From: Stentor coeruleus
Lineage: Eukaryota > Ciliophora > Heterotrichea > Heterotrichida > Stentoridae
Reading direction: 5' to 3'
Length of the DNA: 64,000 bases
NCBI GenBank assembly: GCA_001970955.1
Contig: MPUH01000087.1
Location: 1 to 64,000, forward strand
This document shows positions 10,574 through 19,795 of this stretch, in pieces (the first letter of the stretch is position 1; each line of letters opens with the position of its first letter). The position numbers were made by a program, and so were the translations under genes. Under the pieces are notes generated by a model, which made no database searches, was not told where the DNA came from, and saw only the letters and a list, made by a program, of their open reading frames with translations.

Positions 10574-12073
10574 TCACCTCTGATTTAGCCTTCTTAGTAA
10601 TTCTTGTGTTTCTTCAAGCTGTTTCTTAGCCAGCATTAGACTTTGAGAAACGTCATCACTTATTGGTTCAGTATAATTTGCTATTGGAATTTGTGGGATT
10701 TTCCCAGTTAATCGCTCTGCCTTTGATATTTCAGCCATAACAAGGTTTTCACGATCCGCAGCTTCATTAGCTCTTTTCGCCAGCTCATTAGGAGAAAGAA
10801 AAGCCCAGTTGTAAAACTCTACGCAGACAGGTATATAGCCTTCAAATCCATAAGGTTTTTCTAGATTGAATCTTGCGGATTCTCCATTTCTTGAAAGTGC
10901 AGAAACTGAAAAATCTGAGTAAATTCTTATCAATGTACGATCCTCAAATAAAACTCTAATGCTTTTATCATTATAAGCTGTAAAATGTGCAAGCCCTTCA
11001 ATATCATTTTCAATCTTAATTCCGTCTTGGAACTCTTCATCATCTAAAGGAGGAGGTTCAGGGACTTTCTGAACTTGAGGGAGCTTTTGTATATCTTTGC
11101 ATGTTTTTGCAAAGCCAACAAGCTTATAGTTAGCATTTCTTACATTCACTGGCACTGTTTCTGTTGTGAACTTTATGGTATTTTCTTCACGAATATGGGT
11201 GAAATAATCATTAGAAACCTCTAATAAACTTTGATCTTCATGAATAAGCACTGACAATGTATTTGAACCACTAACATAAAATGTTGCTTCAGGTTCCCAA
11301 TAGCATAATAGATTTTCACCAAAATAATTAAACAAATTTACCGAAGGAGATACATTATCTGATTTCCATATAACACCAGCTTGCGATGTTGGAATAGGAA
11401 TTGTAATTTCTTCAGTATCAATTGGCTCCATCTCAAGACCAGCAGCTGCCCAGAGTATATTTAGAATTGGTGACCATTCTGAAGGAAAAGCACTATTATG
11501 AAAAATTTGACTCAAATGCACATACTCATGATTAAGCCTTACTCGATTCTGTGGGTTTTCATTCCATGTTGGTTTTCGATGTGGGAGAAGGAAATTGTAT
11601 GATAGTTTAAAGAGATTTTTTGTTGTATTTAGGGTTAAAGAAACTTCACCATCGATACTTTTGTATTTCAATGAGCCTTTACTATCTTGTTCCACTATAC
11701 AAATTTTATCACTATCTTCTCTGTATTTGATGGAATTTACTTGATTTGCTCCTTGAACAACTGTTATTATACCTGGAACTTGCCAAGTACTTGATGTAAT
11801 TTTTGCATCCTTACTCATGACTTTGTAAATCTCATCAGTAAATGCTGAAATTGGGTAAAAAGCTGAGTGATTGTAAAGCTTAATCAGCTTCAAAAGTTTG
11901 GCTTTTGTACCACCAACTGTGCATAAAGTTATTTGCCTATTTATTTCACCTGACGGAGAGAAATAGGTGGAATACATACCGCCTTGATGTAAAATAACCG
12001 CGCTTCCATCACTGAAAACTCCGTGACAGCGCCCGTCTTTGTATATGCATGCCTGGGTTATAGTGATTTCCAT
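10574..12073 (-). CDS. C5orf34-like conserved protein
   Basis: A 499-residue intact frame. The N-terminal part (YKDGRCHGVFSDGSAVILH) and a C-terminal segment (HFTAYNDKSIRVLFEDRTL) resemble the N- and C-terminal domains of the animal protein C5orf34, whose function is poorly known. The repeated aspartate-glycine-type strands also recall polo-box-like beta structure. The final 70 residues are charged and helical (SLMLAKKQLEETQELLRR) and may form a coiled coil. No catalytic motif is seen. The match is by recalled pattern and should be treated as moderate. The start is the only ATG before the first conserved strand, preceded by an ATAATAAT leader. Confidence 0.6.
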   Translation of the reverse strand: MEITITQACIYKDGRCHGVFSDGSAVILHQGGMYSTYFSPSGEINRQITLCTVGGTKAKLLKLIKLYNHSAFYPISAFTDEIYKVMSKDAKITSSTWQVPGIITVVQGANQVNSIKYREDSDKICIVEQDSKGSLKYKSIDGEVSLTLNTTKNLFKLSYNFLLPHRKPTWNENPQNRVRLNHEYVHLSQIFHNSAFPSEWSPILNILWAAAGLEMEPIDTEEITIPIPTSQAGVIWKSDNVSPSVNLFNYFGENLLCYWEPEATFYVSGSNTLSVLIHEDQSLLEVSNDYFTHIREENTIKFTTETVPVNVRNANYKLVGFAKTCKDIQKLPQVQKVPEPPPLDDEEFQDGIKIENDIEGLAHFTAYNDKSIRVLFEDRTLIRIYSDFSVSALSRNGESARFNLEKPYGFEGYIPVCVEFYNWAFLSPNELAKRANEAADRENLVMAEISKAERLTGKIPQIPIANYTEPISDDVSQSLMLAKKQLEETQELLRRLNQR

Positions 12074-12240
12074 ATTATTATATTGTTCTTTGCAGTAAGT
12101 TATTAATTACCTGAGTCGATCATAAAATTCACTTGATAAAAATATTAGCTTAATCTTTTTATTATTTTAATGCGCCATTTTATTTGCAGCGTATTTGCTT
12201 GCCACGATTAGGGATCTTGCAAATCTTCTCTATGCCCAAA

Positions 12241-12370
12241 GTTGTAAGAAGGGCAAGAGAGTCATAAAAACCTCTGGGTAAATAATAATAATACACCTCT
12301 GAATAAGTTGTAAGAAGGGCAAGAGAGTCATAAAAACCTCTGGGTAAATAATAATAATACACCTCTGAAT
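12241..12370. repeat. 64-bp direct repeat, two copies with 66-bp period
   Basis: Positions 12241-12304 and 12307-12370 carry the same 64-bp sequence, beginning GTTGTAAGAAGGGCAAGAGA. They sit between two divergent genes, so upstream of both. No open gene covers them in a convincing way. A short GC-rich hairpin follows at 12403-12420. Confidence 0.9.
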
Positions 12371-12402
12371 CCCCTAAGCACTTTTAGACTTAAAACTACT
12401 TG

Positions 12403-12420
12403 AGCGGGCTTCGTCCGGCT
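12403..12420. other. Short GC-rich hairpin
   Basis: AGCGGGCTTCGTCCGGCT folds into a stem of about six pairs with one bulge around a TTC-type loop. It follows the 64-bp repeats and stands out from the AT-rich surroundings. Its role is unknown; it might belong to the same noncoding element as the repeats. Confidence 0.35.
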
Positions 12421-12543
12421 ATTATTTATTATATAATAGATTACAATTCTAAAATCAATCCAATTTTGGTAAATGATAGTTTTCATACTACTAACTTATA
12501 GGTAAACTCTGAATTATAAGCCAATAGTACTATATAAATTATA

Positions 12544-14040
12544 ATGGAAAAAAATAAAAAAAAAGAATTTCGTAGCTACTCAGTCTTGAAAACTTCTTCA
12601 GGCATTAGCACAAATAAACGATCAATAACTCCTAAGCATGTTCCTCACAAGGTTAACGAGTACACAAAAATTTATAATGATAGAAAGCTGCAAATAATTC
12701 AATCATTAAAGACAACTAGAAGAGAAAATAATGGACTGATTCAAAGTAAAACACTAAAAAGTAACACTTCAGAAAATAAATTTCAAAGTCATTCTCTAAG
12801 TGGGAAAACAATAAAGGATGCAAATAAATCCTTAACATTAACTTCAACAATCAGAACTCAAAATCCTGGCATTGACCGCAATGGACTAAAAAAAAATATT
12901 GTTTTAGATACCTTAAAAGCTAAGAGTGATTATTTTGAATTACGCAGAGATATGGCTTTATTTGAACACAACTTCGTGATAGAAACTAAATTTCATAATA
13001 ATGTTCAAAAATTAAAGGAGTATGCATTATCTATATCAGCTTCTTTAAAAAATTACCATAATTATTCTCTCAGCTCTGTATTACCAAGCCAAATTTATTC
13101 TTCTCTTCTTGATGAACCATCCAAGGTTAAGAAAAAAAAAATCAATGCCTTCAAGCATATTACTGAAACTTTTAGCATTCCATGTTATGAGCAGATTTCA
13201 AAAGAAAAATTTTCAGGATTTGTATTGATTAGTAATTTGAGTTGCCTTCTTAATAGTGAATCATTTGCCAATAATATATACACAATATCTTGCCAATATA
13301 GAGAAAAAACTTTTAAATTATTGTTAGAAAGAAATATGACTACAAGTTTTGAAAAAAATTTAAGCTATAAGGAAAAGCTTTTGAAAATAATTGTACCAAG
13401 TTTGTGGTTTGATGTACTTAATGATAAATTCAAACTAAATTCTTATCAAAGCAATTTTTCACTCTGCACCTTTGCAGTCATTCGTATAAAAGGTCTTGGA
13501 CAAGCTACAATTCAAATTTTTAAAAACGAAGTAGGTCTTGTTATCCAGATACCAAATTCTTTGGTAGTTCTAAATATTGAAAACTCAGTTTTAAATGATA
13601 TGAATATATCGACTGAACTCTATTGTTCTATTGAAGCTATTAAGACAAATTTAAGAATACTTACAAAAGTTTTCGAGCGAAAAATTATGTTTTGCACAGG
13701 CCATCTTTTGTGGCTTCAGAGTGATAATCCTTTTGAAGTAAAAGAAATAGCTTCATCATTAATGAATGACAATTTTCTTTTAGGATACTTCAAAGGCTAC
13801 TTAAAAAAAATATTTCATTTTCAAATTAAAGTAAAAGGATGTCTTTATCGAATAGTTGGCTTTGAAAACTTTGAGTTGAAAATTGAAAAAAAGCATCAGC
13901 ATTCAGTGAGGATTTATGAAGGCTGTCAAGAATATACACAGCTAATAAGTTTGCAAACTCAAAGTCTACTTAAATGTCCAAATACTCTTAAGAAAAGTCT
14001 TGAGCTTCGTGAACTTCTGGTAACACTGTTTAAACTTTAA
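12544..14040 (+). CDS. Hypothetical protein, basic N-terminus
   Basis: A 498-residue intact frame that I do not recognise. The first 130 residues are rich in Lys, Ser, Thr and Asn and probably disordered. The rest alternates hydrophobic strands and charged loops (for example SFEKNLSYKEKLLKIIVPSLW, CTFAVIRIKGLGQATIQIF), suggesting a folded beta-rich domain. There is no signal peptide, membrane segment or known catalytic motif. The stop lies 29 bp from the convergent CFAP91 stop. The ATG follows an AT-rich leader with no upstream in-frame alternative nearby. Confidence 0.75.
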   Translation: MEKNKKKEFRSYSVLKTSSGISTNKRSITPKHVPHKVNEYTKIYNDRKLQIIQSLKTTRRENNGLIQSKTLKSNTSENKFQSHSLSGKTIKDANKSLTLTSTIRTQNPGIDRNGLKKNIVLDTLKAKSDYFELRRDMALFEHNFVIETKFHNNVQKLKEYALSISASLKNYHNYSLSSVLPSQIYSSLLDEPSKVKKKKINAFKHITETFSIPCYEQISKEKFSGFVLISNLSCLLNSESFANNIYTISCQYREKTFKLLLERNMTTSFEKNLSYKEKLLKIIVPSLWFDVLNDKFKLNSYQSNFSLCTFAVIRIKGLGQATIQIFKNEVGLVIQIPNSLVVLNIENSVLNDMNISTELYCSIEAIKTNLRILTKVFERKIMFCTGHLLWLQSDNPFEVKEIASSLMNDNFLLGYFKGYLKKIFHFQIKVKGCLYRIVGFENFELKIEKKHQHSVRIYEGCQEYTQLISLQTQSLLKCPNTLKKSLELRELLVTLFKL

Positions 14041-14069
14041 ATAAATGACTTAAAATATAGAATTATTTA

Positions 14070-15920
14070 CTATCCATTAGCAATTGCATTTACGTTTCTT
14101 CTAGCTCTGACTGCTGATTCTTTGAGCAAGGCTCTTGCAGCAGCTAAATTTCTTTTTTCTTGTATGTGGGTCTGCCTTTGAATCTTAAGTCTTTGAACTT
14201 CAGGAATCAAGAAAGAAGAGACTAAGTCTTTTACTATCAGATGAGGCTGATTGTTTCTTTCTTCCATGTTATCAACAATGCGGTTTATGTGGAATGCCCT
14301 TAAATAAGCTTCATCAACTGCTTGGTTTTTAGCTCGAGCGTCTACAGCTTCTGTAAGAATTTGCTGTAAGTAAGTATCTACTGTTCCTTGGTTGGTTTCC
14401 ATAATCTCTCTGAACATGGCATCTTCTCTAGCTCTAAGCACTTCTTCAGCCTGTCTTCTTCCAGCTTCTTCACATTCTTTCTTTCTTCTTTCTCTTTCAG
14501 CAAATCTTACAATTGCCGTAATTTTTCTTTCTTGTTTTAGACGAACAAGTTCTTTGCTTAATGCATCTAGAGTTTCTGATACAAACTCTCCTTGTAAGGC
14601 TTCAGCTAGTCCATCAATAACTCGTTCTCGGTAAGCTTCAAGAATTTCTTTTTCCTTTTCTTCTTCGGTTAGTTCAATCATTTCTCCACATCTGCGAAGT
14701 TCGCCTATCAAGTCAAGGCGTTTTTCTTTACCTTCATACATAGCATTCTGAATAGCTCTTCCACGTAAGAGTCTTTGTAATAGAATGATTGCAACATAGA
14801 CTTGTGCTTCATCATCATTTTCTGATTGGTCTACTTTGGGAGTATCTGGTCTTTCACGAATTTCAGCAACTGAATGTCTACCTGGACCTTTACTATCCTC
14901 TCCTTCACTTGGCTGTTTATAAACTAAATCAATAGCCTTTTGCGCCTTTGCTAAGGCCGCTCTATGCTTAATCTCTTTCCTGCTGTACCCTTTATCAATT
15001 CTAAGTTTTTCAGCTTTGATGCTATAAGTAGTCTGTAAGATTTTTGCTGGTAGTGTTTCGGAAAGCTCTGAAAGACCTTGATAAGTTGTGAGAACTTCAG
15101 GTTGAACTTCGTACTTATTAGCAAGCTTGTCTAAATTGAGACCTTCTCGGGTAATTCCTGCATACATTGAACTTCCGAAATTACTGTATTCTTCGATAAT
15201 ATCTCTTTTGGCGCCAATTATATCTGCAGCTTTACGTTGTTTAAACATTTTCCTCAGCACTTTAATACGTTTTCTGCCAATTTTTACCAATGCCCGGTCC
15301 TTTTGCTCTGTCTTTTTAAGCCTCATTTCTTCAACTCTCTGAGCATTTTTTTCATTGTTTTCTTTTTCCCTATCAAAAAGAGCCGTGTGCAAGAGATTTA
15401 ATCTCTCATTCTGAATGCGTTTAATATCATTTTCACGTTTGGCCCACTCTTTGAATTCTTGTTCATCCATGAGTTTTCGTCTAAGAAGAAAACACGCTTC
15501 GTCTGTCGAGCTAGGAAGCATAGATTCAAATAGCCTTTTTTCTCTTGATTGCTCAATCAGTTCCATTTCAGTCATTGAAGCAGGCAAGCCGTTTCCGTAA
15601 ACAAAGTACGTGAAATTTAAAACTTCTGGATCTTCACCTTCCTTAATAACGTACTCTGGAGAGTATGGGATAGTCTGTGCTTCACTTTCTCTGTACATAG
15701 TTTGGACTTCAACTGTCTTAGTTGGTTCTATCTTAATTTCTGATTGCATGGACTCATGAGGTTTTTGAGTGTCGTGCAACTGCATTACTACTTCAGGAAT
15801 CTGTGGCTGGAGCAAAGGAACTATAGGCCGTTTGAAGTATATATGCCTATCTCGGCCTGATACCATCATTTCCAAAGCGTGCCTTGGGTACTCGTCTCTG
15901 AGTATGTATGTTACGCTCAT
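14070..15920 (-). CDS. CFAP91: Cilia- and flagella-associated protein 91 (radial spoke base)
   Basis: A 616-residue intact frame. It carries the CFAP91/MAATS1 signature: ESEAQTIPYSPEYVIKEG near residue 80, GLPASMTEMELIEQSREKRL after it, then long charged helices, and EVLTTYQGLSELSETLPAKI in mid protein. CFAP91 (Chlamydomonas FAP91/AAT1) belongs to the calmodulin- and spoke-associated complex that links radial spokes to the axonemal doublet and dynein regulators. The human protein is about 770 residues, so the tail is shorter here. The region after residue 370 is almost entirely helical and rich in Glu, Arg and Lys. It ends convergently 29 bp from the preceding plus-strand gene and shares a 523-bp gap with the divergent NEK kinase. 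Confidence 0.92.
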   Translation of the reverse strand: MSVTYILRDEYPRHALEMMVSGRDRHIYFKRPIVPLLQPQIPEVVMQLHDTQKPHESMQSEIKIEPTKTVEVQTMYRESEAQTIPYSPEYVIKEGEDPEVLNFTYFVYGNGLPASMTEMELIEQSREKRLFESMLPSSTDEACFLLRRKLMDEQEFKEWAKRENDIKRIQNERLNLLHTALFDREKENNEKNAQRVEEMRLKKTEQKDRALVKIGRKRIKVLRKMFKQRKAADIIGAKRDIIEEYSNFGSSMYAGITREGLNLDKLANKYEVQPEVLTTYQGLSELSETLPAKILQTTYSIKAEKLRIDKGYSRKEIKHRAALAKAQKAIDLVYKQPSEGEDSKGPGRHSVAEIRERPDTPKVDQSENDDEAQVYVAIILLQRLLRGRAIQNAMYEGKEKRLDLIGELRRCGEMIELTEEEKEKEILEAYRERVIDGLAEALQGEFVSETLDALSKELVRLKQERKITAIVRFAERERRKKECEEAGRRQAEEVLRAREDAMFREIMETNQGTVDTYLQQILTEAVDARAKNQAVDEAYLRAFHINRIVDNMEERNNQPHLIVKDLVSSFLIPEVQRLKIQRQTHIQEKRNLAAARALLKESAVRARRNVNAIANG

Positions 15921-16443
15921 ATTTATTGGTTATTACCCTGGCCTTAACTAGATTATCCAGATTTTTAGAGACTTAAGGATAAGGCTGAGCAGATAGCATC
16001 ATGCTAAGCTGACGGCTAAAGTTTATTTATTTTAAAAATTAAAAGCTCAAATAGTTTTTTACTTAGAAACATGTTATTGAATCTATAGATTTAGTATTTG
16101 ATTTCAAAGCCGCCATTTACTTTACGACTTCAATATCAAGGAAATGAATTAGTTACCTATCTTGAAATGAAGATTCTTCAAACTAACCTTCATGCAAAAT
16201 CGTAAACTATTTATTTGATAGCTCAATAAACCTTTAATTAGAAAATGTGCCCATTAAGTTTTCTCATTTCAATTTCATTTTTTATATAAACATAAGCAAT
16301 TTAATCTCATTTTTCAATAATATTTCTAAAGTTAGTTTAACAATATGCTTTTACTGATAATAGATTATACTCTAAATTATTCAAATGGCATTTTAATTTT
16401 CTTTGTATATAATATTGTATTATTATGATTACAATAATCGTAA
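15921..16443. promoter_or_regulatory. Shared upstream region of CFAP91 and NEK kinase
   Basis: The two genes diverge from this 523-bp AT-rich gap, so it must hold both promoters. I see no coding frame and no clear motif. Confidence 0.4.
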
Positions 16444-17940
16444 ATGTCGCTAGAAGATTATGAAATTTTAAGTAGACTTGGATCTGGAGCCTACTCAACA
16501 GTTCATAAAGTGCGCTGTAAATTATCTGGATCATTTTTCGCTATGAAGGAAATCAAATTCGACAATCTTAGCGCAAAAGAAAAAGACTATACCAGAACTG
16601 AAGTTAAAATACTAAAAACTATTCAGCATCCAAATATTATAAGATTTGAAAAGTCATTTTCTGTAGGAAGCAATTTTTACATTATCATGGAATTAGCGAC
16701 TTGCGGTGATCTTCAGGAAAAAATCTCAAAGTATGCGGAAAATCAAATGAATTTTCCTGTAGATAAAATCTGGCATTATACATATCAAATAATTTTAGGA
16801 CTCCAAGCCTTACACGAAAATAATATCCTTCACCGCGATATAAAAGCATCGAACATTTTCATTATGGACAATGATATTTTAAAAATCGGAGATTTCAATA
16901 TAGGTAAGGAAGGTGTAGAGACGTTGAAATGCACAAAAATAGGCACCCCTCTAATGATGAGTCCAGAAGTCTGGAATGGTGAGGCTTACAATTTTAAAAC
17001 TGATATTTGGTCTTTAGGTTGCCTTGTCTATCAAATGGCAGCTCTTCGAACTCCTTTTGTTGCAGAAAACTATGCAGCATTGTATTTAAAGATCAATAAA
17101 ATGAAATACCCTAAATTAAGCAATTACCCAAAGTCTTTAGGGAACTTCATTGAAAAACTTTTAAAGAAAAAACCAAAACTACGACCTTCCTGCAGTGAGA
17201 TGTTGAAAATGGATGAATTCAAAAAGTTTAAGAATGATGAAAGCGATGAAAAAGTAGTTAAAAGCAATAGAAGAGAAAGTAGAGTTAAGGTTATACATTG
17301 CAAACCTAAAAATCTTATTAGCTCTTTAAGTAAAGATGCCTCTTCTGTTAGGAAATCAAGAAACGAGCTTTCTCCACTGGGAAAATTGGCATTAAAATCT
17401 CTTGGAAGAGATCAAAAAATGCCAATAAGTAACAATTCTAGATGTCAGTATTTAATATCTAAGCATTCTTCTAAATGCAACCTTCAAAATTGTAGTAAAA
17501 AGCCATCTCCACATAGTCCTAAACCAAATGTTTCTTCTCATAGAAATCTATCATCTCACGGACTACTTTTTAACGACCCTCCAATATCAATTTTAGACTC
17601 TTATGATATTCCAGGATCATTTTTCAAGCAGAATTCATATAATTATTTGCCAGGGCCTTCAACTAAATTTATTAGAAACTCTTGTAAAGATCCGGATGAC
17701 TCGCCAGCAATAAAATCCTATAATGTTTCAGAAATTAGTATTAATAACTTAGAGAGATCTGAAAACAAACTTAAATCTCTGAATGCTCCAAGATTTTTTA
17801 AGTCTTCAGCTGCTAAAAATATTCAAGATTCAGTACATATCACGTATAAAAAAAAGAACAGCATGGCATCATTTAATATAGGTCAAATAGCAAGCACTCC
17901 AAATAATTATTCAAAAATACCCAATAAGCACTTTTTCTAA
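16444..17940 (+). CDS. NIMA-related (NEK) protein kinase with DFN motif
   Basis: A 498-residue protein with an N-terminal kinase domain (about residues 1-260) and a long Ser/Lys-rich tail. Visible motifs are the glycine loop GSGAYSTVH, the VAIK-type lysine in FAMKEIKF, HRDIKASN, and the activation segment ending GTPLMMSPE. The overall pattern is that of NEK kinases, which control cilium length, basal bodies and mitosis and are much expanded in ciliates. The metal-binding DFG motif reads DFN (KIGDFNIGKEG). The Asp is kept, so activity is possible; DFN also occurs in active STK32 kinases. The tail has no recognised domain. Which NEK subfamily this belongs to cannot be told from here. Confidence 0.88.
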   Translation: MSLEDYEILSRLGSGAYSTVHKVRCKLSGSFFAMKEIKFDNLSAKEKDYTRTEVKILKTIQHPNIIRFEKSFSVGSNFYIIMELATCGDLQEKISKYAENQMNFPVDKIWHYTYQIILGLQALHENNILHRDIKASNIFIMDNDILKIGDFNIGKEGVETLKCTKIGTPLMMSPEVWNGEAYNFKTDIWSLGCLVYQMAALRTPFVAENYAALYLKINKMKYPKLSNYPKSLGNFIEKLLKKKPKLRPSCSEMLKMDEFKKFKNDESDEKVVKSNRRESRVKVIHCKPKNLISSLSKDASSVRKSRNELSPLGKLALKSLGRDQKMPISNNSRCQYLISKHSSKCNLQNCSKKPSPHSPKPNVSSHRNLSSHGLLFNDPPISILDSYDIPGSFFKQNSYNYLPGPSTKFIRNSCKDPDDSPAIKSYNVSEISINNLERSENKLKSLNAPRFFKSSAAKNIQDSVHITYKKKNSMASFNIGQIASTPNNYSKIPNKHFF

Positions 17941-18039
17941 AATTAAAAACCTAATTTGGATTTATAATTACAGTTGGAAGCTAAGCATATAACTAATTAT
18001 TTAAATTTCATAAGTTATACTTTAAAATATGAGTATTAA

Positions 18040-18424
18040 GTATTATCATTTTGTGTAGAGGATTCTTGCGCTATTTCTGAAGAACCACATTCAATTTAAT
18101 CAGCAAGTTTTAATGAGCAATTTGATTTTGGGTTTGACATACATTTTATTAGCTTAGAATAACAAATTGACATTCAAGATTAACATTTCTGACATGATAA
18201 AATATTCATGCACTTTAGTGGCAAATTTCAAATATCTCTCTAGCTCAACAATTTTACCTAATGGCTTTTTCCTGCAATTATAAAACTCATTTGCACATAT
18301 GATACCCCCTGGCTAAGCTAACAAATTTATAATAAATTTCTTCCTGAGTATATTCAGCATTTTTGGAGGGTGAAAGCCAAGATTCCAAAAAGGAAGCGAT
18401 ATTTCCTATTATTAGCCATATCAT
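18040..18424 (-). pseudogene. Possible gene relic just after hslV
   Basis: An ATG at 18422-18424, 15 bp beyond the hslV stop on the same strand, opens about 45 codons (IGNIASFLESWLSPSKNAEY, then EEIYYKFVSLARGYHMCK). The frame then breaks. A neighbouring frame goes on for about 44 open codons (KKPLGKIVELERYLKFATKV), followed by further stops. No family is recognised. The clean switch from one protein-like frame to another suggests a decayed gene or a sequence error. Confidence 0.35.
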
Positions 18425-18439
18425 ATATAAATACTTTAT

Positions 18440-18982
18440 TTACCATTCAATCTTTTCTTTAACCCAGTTATGATTTGTATAAATGCATAAATCAGCAGCA
18501 ATTTTCATAGCCTTTTCTGCGATTTCCTCTGCATCCATTTCTGTGTGATGAAGAAGAGCTTTGGCTGCTGATAAAGCAAAAAGTCCTCCAGAGCCTATCC
18601 CAATAACTCCACCATTGATTTCAATTACATTCCCTGAGCCATCTAATTGAATGATATGCTCTTTATCAACAACTATTAAACTTGCCTCAAGGCTCTTAAG
18701 ATATTTTTCTGTCCTCCATGCTTTGGCTACATTTACACATGCTCTTAAAGTTTGGTTTGGATATTTTTCAATCTGATTTTCTAGTCTATCAACAAGAGTT
18801 AAAGCATCAGCTGCACTTCCAGCAAATCCGCATATCACATTTTCATTAATCTTTCTAACTTTTTTGGCATCATTTTTGAAGACTGTTGGACCTAAGCTAA
18901 CTTGGCCATCACCAATCATCACAACCTTATTCCTACGTTGCACAGTAAGAATTGTTGTGCTGATCCATTTTAGCTTATCCAT
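18440..18982 (-). CDS. hslV: HslV (ClpQ) peptidase, mitochondrial type
   Basis: A 180-residue intact frame matching the bacterial HslV family along its whole length. The mature N-terminal threonine is in ISTTILTVQRRNKVVMIGDG. Removal of eight residues would expose Thr9, the nucleophile. Other family motifs are GDGQVSLGPTVFKNDAKKVR, GFAGSAADALTL, the IGSGG loop and HTEMDAEEIAEKAM. HslV forms a double hexamer that degrades proteins fed by the HslU ATPase. In protists it is a mitochondrial enzyme of bacterial descent. An in-frame TGA lies four codons before the ATG, so no longer leader is encoded here unless by an unseen upstream exon. HslU is not in the window. Length matches bacterial HslV. 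Confidence 0.96.
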   Translation of the reverse strand: MDKLKWISTTILTVQRRNKVVMIGDGQVSLGPTVFKNDAKKVRKINENVICGFAGSAADALTLVDRLENQIEKYPNQTLRACVNVAKAWRTEKYLKSLEASLIVVDKEHIIQLDGSGNVIEINGGVIGIGSGGLFALSAAKALLHHTEMDAEEIAEKAMKIAADLCIYTNHNWVKEKIEW

Positions 18983-19087
18983 TTTGTAAATTCAGATTTA
19001 ATTTCAATTAGCTGAAATAAAAAATGTGCCACTTTAGTGAACATTTAAATGGTTTTTCAAATTTAAAGATAATTTCATAGTAATAAA

Positions 19088-19795
19088 CTAAATTAACATA
19101 CAAACGCAATATTCAGTCCTGCTTTTTTCAGGTCCCTCTGTGATAAGAACACTGTTAACACTTTCTTCTATTTTCTTTATACGGTTTTCGAGCATTAAAT
19201 TTTTTTCCTCAGTGCAAACTATCATTTTCTCACTTTCCATAAGCCGTTTTGCAGCCTCATTGATTTCTCTTTGAATATCTTGAATTTTTTGATAAACAAG
19301 AGTCATGTTTTCTTCATTTTCTATCGCTTGAATTTGATTAGGAGTAATTGACTTAGGTCTAGAAGGAAAGTGATGAGCTTCTTCATAAACTTCATCAAGG
19401 TTCTTTTTAACTTTTTCTAGTTCATGGAGGATTATTGAACCTTTGCCAGACTGAAGTTGTGATTGGGAAAGCAAATTTCGTGAGGTATTTTTAAAGTCTT
19501 GGATTGTTAAAGTAGCTGTCTTCCTTAGCTGAATATTCTTGTTCTTAATTATTTCTAATTGTTCTGTGAAAGGCCCATCTGGAACACTTAGAGATGAGCT
19601 TATACTATTATAACTGTAGTCAAGATCATCTGGAGGAGGTATCTCAAAAGGAGAGTAATCATTCTTGTTAATTAACTGGCTCATTTCATCAGCTATATGA
19701 GCTAAGTCATCAATAGCTTCACCTGATGAAAATTCTTTAAGCCTATTAATCCTTTCTGTTATTTCTTGCAAAAAATTTTCAGATCTTGAATGCAT
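19088..19795 (-). CDS. Coiled-coil protein with C-terminal CaaX box
   Basis: A 235-residue protein of unknown family. It is highly charged and largely helical, with likely coiled coils at about residues 5-45, 75-135 and 160-215. The last six residues are CVCMLI followed by TAG. CMLI fits a CaaX prenylation signal, and the second cysteine two residues upstream could be palmitoylated, so a membrane-attached adaptor is plausible. No enzyme motif is present. The start follows a TATAAATAA leader, a context seen at many genes here. The frame is intact. Confidence 0.75.
   Translation of the reverse strand: MHSRSENFLQEITERINRLKEFSSGEAIDDLAHIADEMSQLINKNDYSPFEIPPPDDLDYSYNSISSSLSVPDGPFTEQLEIIKNKNIQLRKTATLTIQDFKNTSRNLLSQSQLQSGKGSIILHELEKVKKNLDEVYEEAHHFPSRPKSITPNQIQAIENEENMTLVYQKIQDIQREINEAAKRLMESEKMIVCTEEKNLMLENRIKKIEESVNSVLITEGPEKSRTEYCVCMLI

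Noticed and set aside
12180-12362. Minus-strand 60-codon frame
   Set aside because: It consists of the 64-bp repeat read twice; no independent support for coding.
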